Positions 61,349 to 64,000 of a stretch of 64,000 bases of DNA are shown here, piece after piece. Position numbers and translations under genes: made by a program. A model generated the notes under the pieces. It was not told the origin of the DNA, ran no database searches, and saw only the letters and a list, made by a program, of their open reading frames with translations. Source of the DNA: CAVXEH01 sp963805305 (GTDB taxonomy: Bacteria; Chloroflexota; Limnocylindria; QHBO01); NCBI GenBank assembly GCA_963805305.1, contig CAWDTM010000007.1, positions 1 to 64,000 on the forward strand, in the 5' to 3' direction. Each line of letters begins with the position of its first letter. Position 1 is the first letter of the stretch.

Positions 61349-62047
61349 GTGACCTCGTCTGGCCCGTCCGGGCGCGACCTCTCGTTTCTCCGGGTGGCTG
61401 CCGTGGTGGTGAGCTACGCGGTGGCCATGGCGTACCTCGAGTCCGCCGTCGTCGTCTACCTGCGCCAGGCGCTCGGGGTCGCGCCGTCCACCGTCTTCCC
61501 GGTGGATCTTTCCGGCGCCGCCGGCTCGCTCGGGTATATCGAGCTCGGCCGGGAGCTCGCGACGCTGATCATGATCGCCACCGTCGGCTGGATCGCCGGC
61601 CGCAGCCCGCTCGAGCGCCTGGCATGGGCGGCGGTGATCTTCGGGATCTGGGATATCGGCTACTACGCGTGGCTGTGGGTCTTCGCCGGATGGCCCACCG
61701 GCCCGGGTACCTGGGACCTGCTCTTCCTGCTGCCGATTCCGTGGGCCGGCCCTGTCTGGGCGCCGGTGGCCGTGAGCATGGGCCTCGTCGCCTTCGGCCT
61801 GCTGACCGCCTCGCGCCTGCGCTCGGGCCAGGCCCTGGGGATGGACGCGGCGCGCTTCGCTCTCCTGGTGCTTGGCGGACTGGTGGTGATCGCGAGCTTC
61901 GTGCTCAATGCCGGGGTCGTGCTCTCCGGCGGCGTTCCGACCAGCTTCGCATGGCCGATCTTCGCGGCCGGCATGGCGATCGGCGCCGCCGCCGCCGCCG
62001 ATGCGCTGTGGCGGGGCTCGGGTCGCTCGCGCGGGTCGCGCGCCTAG
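61349..62047 (+). CDS. Polytopic membrane protein, unknown function
   Basis: A 232-residue protein with six or seven hydrophobic segments (LRVAAVVVSYAVAMAYLESAVVVYLRQALG, GRELATLIMIATVGWIAG, FGIWDIGYYAWLWVFAGWP, ALLVLGGLVVIASFVLNAGVVL). The GTG at 61349 is chosen just before the first hydrophilic-to-membrane transition. I do not recognise a family. It ends on CTAG shared with the stop of the convergent gene. Confidence 0.7.
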   Translation: MTSSGPSGRDLSFLRVAAVVVSYAVAMAYLESAVVVYLRQALGVAPSTVFPVDLSGAAGSLGYIELGRELATLIMIATVGWIAGRSPLERLAWAAVIFGIWDIGYYAWLWVFAGWPTGPGTWDLLFLLPIPWAGPVWAPVAVSMGLVAFGLLTASRLRSGQALGMDAARFALLVLGGLVVIASFVLNAGVVLSGGVPTSFAWPIFAAGMAIGAAAAADALWRGSGRSRGSRA

Positions 62048-62487
62048 CCCTCCCCGGCGTCCTCGGGCGGCGTTGCGGACGGAGGCTCGTGGCCCGCTGC
62101 TCCAGTGGGATCGGCGGCGTGCGCCTGCCGGTGCCAGGCCTCGAACGCCTCGACCCCGGGGGACGGGGTGACCGGCGTGCCCGCCGACGTGCCCGGCGGC
62201 GGCGTCCACTGCTGTGGCGGTCGCGGCTCGGCCGGACGGAGGAGCATGACGAGCGCCCACACGATTCCCGCGATCAGCAGGAGCATCAGGAGCCAGCCGA
62301 GGACCATGCCGACCCCGCCGAACCCACCGATGCCCCCGAAGCGCCGGCCCATGATCCCGTCCATCCAGCCGACGTCACCCCGATCGCTCGATGCGGCCCC
62401 GGCCGCGAAGGCCACCACGGCAACGACGACCAGGACGACCACGGCGCCGATCGCCAGCGCCGCCGTGCTGATTCCTCGCCTGTTCAT
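62044..62487 (-). CDS. Small two-helix membrane protein with Pro-rich tail
   Basis: A 147-residue protein starting at ATG 62487 with GGGGAGG upstream. The first helix is ALAIGAVVVLVVVAVVAFAAGAA. A Gly-rich stretch follows (MGRRFGGIGGFGGVGM), then the second helix LGWLLMLLLIAGIVWALVMLL. The rest (about 60 residues) is a Pro/Ala-rich cytosolic tail. The GWMDGIMGRR region is reminiscent of SHOCT-type small membrane proteins, but no SHOCT core is seen. Function unknown. Confidence 0.7.
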   Translation of the reverse strand: MNRRGISTAALAIGAVVVLVVVAVVAFAAGAASSDRGDVGWMDGIMGRRFGGIGGFGGVGMVLGWLLMLLLIAGIVWALVMLLRPAEPRPPQQWTPPPGTSAGTPVTPSPGVEAFEAWHRQAHAADPTGAAGHEPPSATPPEDAGEG

Positions 62488-62662
62488 GGCTGCAACCTCC
62501 CCGCTGGGACCACCAGATCTTCGCGTTCTTCGCACCATGATGCCACCGGTTTCTGAGGGTCGGCTGAAGGAAGGGCGGCCTTCTCGCCGCCGCCGTTCAC
62601 GCGCTCGACGTGCCACCCTCGCGCGCTGAACGGAATCGGCGGCGTACCGGTAGTCTGTGAGC

Positions 62663-63886
62663 ATGACCCGCGACCCGGCACCCATCAGCCGGCGTCGGTT
62701 CCTCACCTCGCTCACCTGGGGAGCCGTTGCCCTCGTCCTTGCGGCCTGCACGCGAGACGCGGAGGCCTCGCCCCTGCCGTCGGCATCCGACGCCCCGTCA
62801 CCCACGCCGACTCCGAGCCCCGTGCCGACCGTCAGCCCGACGCCCGGCCCGAGCCTGCGCGAGAAGATCGGGCAGATGCTGCTGGTCGGCTTCCGCGGGA
62901 CCACCGTTGCGACCGCGGCGACGGTCATCGCGGACATCCGCGAGCGCAACCTGGGTGGGGTGGTTCTCTTCGACACGGACCAGCCCACCGGCAGCCACGT
63001 TCGCAACATCGTCTCCCCGGCGCAGCTGAAGGCGCTCGTCGCCGGCCTGCAGGGAGAAGCCGCAACCCCGCTCATCGTCGCGGCCGACGAGGAGGGCGGC
63101 CTGGTCGCACGGCTGGACCAGCGGCACGGGTTCCCGGCAACGTACTCTGCGGCCGCGCTGGGCGCGCGCAACGATCCGACCTTCACCCGGCAGCAGGGCT
63201 CGAATCTGGCCGCAACGCTGCTCGCCGCAGGGATCAACCTGAACCTGGCCCCGGTGGTCGACCTGGACGTGAATCCCACGAACCCGATCATCGGCGCACT
63301 CGACCGCTCCTTCGGGGCGGATCCCGCTCTCGTCACGTCGCAGGCGGAGGCCTTCATCAACGGGCATCACGACGTGGGCGTGCTGACGACCCTGAAGCAC
63401 TTCCCGGGGCACGGCAGCTCCACCGGCGACACGCACCTGGGCGTGGTCGACGTCACCGATACCTGGAAACGGGTCGAGCTGGAGCCGTTCGCCAACGTGA
63501 TCGGCGACGGGCTGGCGGATGCGGTCCTCACCGCGCACGTCTTCAACCGCGACCTGGATCCGGATCACCCGGCAACGCTCTCGCAGAGGATCATCACCGG
63601 GATGCTTCGCGAGCAGATCGGTTGGGCGGGCCTCGTGATCAGCGACGACATGCAGATGGGTGCGATCCGCCAGGCGTATGGCTATGCCGATGCCGTTCGC
63701 CTGGCGATCCTGGCCGGGGTCGACGTGCTGACCATCGCCCAGCAGCAGGTCTACGAGGAGGGGATCGTGGGCCAGACCATCGAGATCATCGCCGGCCAGG
63801 TGGCGGACGGGTCCATCCCCGGGTCCCGCATCGATGCGTCCTACGAGCGGATCATGGCCTTCAAGCGCCCGATGGCGACGGCGTGA
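62663..63886 (+). CDS. nagZ: GH3 beta-N-acetylhexosaminidase-like Tat lipoprotein
   Basis: A 407-residue exported GH3 enzyme. The signal has a twin-arginine motif (SRRRFLTSL, residues 9-17) and a lipobox LAAC with Cys29, then a Ser/Pro/Thr-rich linker. The catalytic domain has IGQMLLVGFRG, DEEGGLVARL, the NagZ signature KHFPGHGSSTGDTH near 245 (catalytic His), and the nucleophile region ISDDMQMGAI with D328. It cleaves N-acetylglucosamine from muropeptides or related glycans outside the cell. ATG 62663 is chosen over the GTG at 62657. It overlaps the next gene by 4 nt. Confidence 0.88.
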   Translation: MTRDPAPISRRRFLTSLTWGAVALVLAACTRDAEASPLPSASDAPSPTPTPSPVPTVSPTPGPSLREKIGQMLLVGFRGTTVATAATVIADIRERNLGGVVLFDTDQPTGSHVRNIVSPAQLKALVAGLQGEAATPLIVAADEEGGLVARLDQRHGFPATYSAAALGARNDPTFTRQQGSNLAATLLAAGINLNLAPVVDLDVNPTNPIIGALDRSFGADPALVTSQAEAFINGHHDVGVLTTLKHFPGHGSSTGDTHLGVVDVTDTWKRVELEPFANVIGDGLADAVLTAHVFNRDLDPDHPATLSQRIITGMLREQIGWAGLVISDDMQMGAIRQAYGYADAVRLAILAGVDVLTIAQQQVYEEGIVGQTIEIIAGQVADGSIPGSRIDASYERIMAFKRPMATA

Positions 63887-64000
63887 ACCCGCGTCGCACC
63901 CTGGGCGGGCTGGCGGTCCTCGTCGCCCTGGTCGTCGTCGCGGTGGTTGCGCTCGAGTGGCGGGGAGCAGGTTCCGATGGCTCGTCCGCGTCGGCCGCGG
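63883..64000 (+). CDS. Start of a secreted or membrane-anchored protein (partial)
   Basis: A GTG at 63883 overlaps the GH3 stop as GTGA. It opens a frame that runs to the window end: NPRRTLGGLAVLVALVVVAVV, then ALEWRGAGSDGSSASAA. This is a signal or anchor segment followed by a Ser/Ala/Gly linker. The gene is cut by the window, so its product cannot be named. Coupling to the GH3 gene suggests an envelope or cell-wall role. Confidence 0.6.
   Translation, partial: MNPRRTLGGLAVLVALVVVAVVALEWRGAGSDGSSASAA

Noticed and set aside
61349..62487. Overlapping convergent stops considered as an annotation error.
   Set aside because: The two genes share CTAG, which serves as TAG stop on both strands; both products have sound membrane helices, so a 4-nt convergent overlap is acceptable.

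Overview
The window is about 64 kb of very GC-rich bacterial chromosome. GTG and TTG starts are common, genes often overlap by 4 nt, and most starts carry GGAG-type ribosome binding sites. The gene content (archaeal-type HdrABC-MvhADG, a CpgS-like GTPase, zinc-ribbon cyclase/AAA/TPR proteins, DUF11 and choice-of-anchor L surface protein, many VOC and LLM proteins) suggests an uncultured-type Chloroflexota, perhaps a Limnocylindria/Ellin6529 relative. Actinomycetota is the main alternative. There is no rRNA, phage, IS element or CRISPR array; the only RNA gene seen is one tRNA-Pro(CGG).

Layout. 0-20 kb is mixed accessory metabolism: an MBL hydrolase with an aromatic-type FAD monooxygenase, two lipoproteins (one frameshifted), a membrane mannosyltransferase-like protein, the CpgS-like GTPase, the tRNA, and small regulators (AraC, LysR, TetR). 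It also holds VOC, LLM, HIT, RDD, TMEM175 and DinB proteins and a MacB-like ABC pair. A 'VOC + unknown protein' module occurs twice, once as a broken remnant. 20-30 kb holds a 2,171-residue secreted protein with six nearly identical 243-bp repeats, followed by a cyclase/AAA/TPR signalling protein. 30-35 kb is a three-gene, 4-nt-overlapping split glutamate synthase operon without a GltD-type partner. 35-40 kb holds a DUF6390-type gene and an iron-type ABC importer (binding protein, fused permease, ATPase). 40.6-45.1 kb is a sugar-phosphate operon: SorC regulator, class II aldolase, HAD phosphatase, DhaL, DhaK. It has a visible promoter, tandem SorC-like operators and a perfect terminator hairpin. 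45-50 kb holds a receiver-like protein with a Cys-rich insert, a small unknown gene, and a second cyclase/AAA/TPR protein coupled to it.

50-58 kb is the highlight: an eight-gene minus-strand operon ACT - HdrC - HdrB - HdrA - MvhD - MvhG - MvhA - maturation protease, with six successive 4-nt overlaps, and hypA divergent from it. By family knowledge this encodes a cytosolic electron-bifurcating [NiFe]-hydrogenase/heterodisulfide reductase complex, here headed by an ACT-domain protein. 58-64 kb holds rhodanese, kynureninase with a VioB-type ferritin-like partner, two membrane proteins, a GH3 Tat-lipoprotein, and the start of a secreted protein cut by the window end.

Functions were inferred by reading translated sequence only. 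No database search was run.
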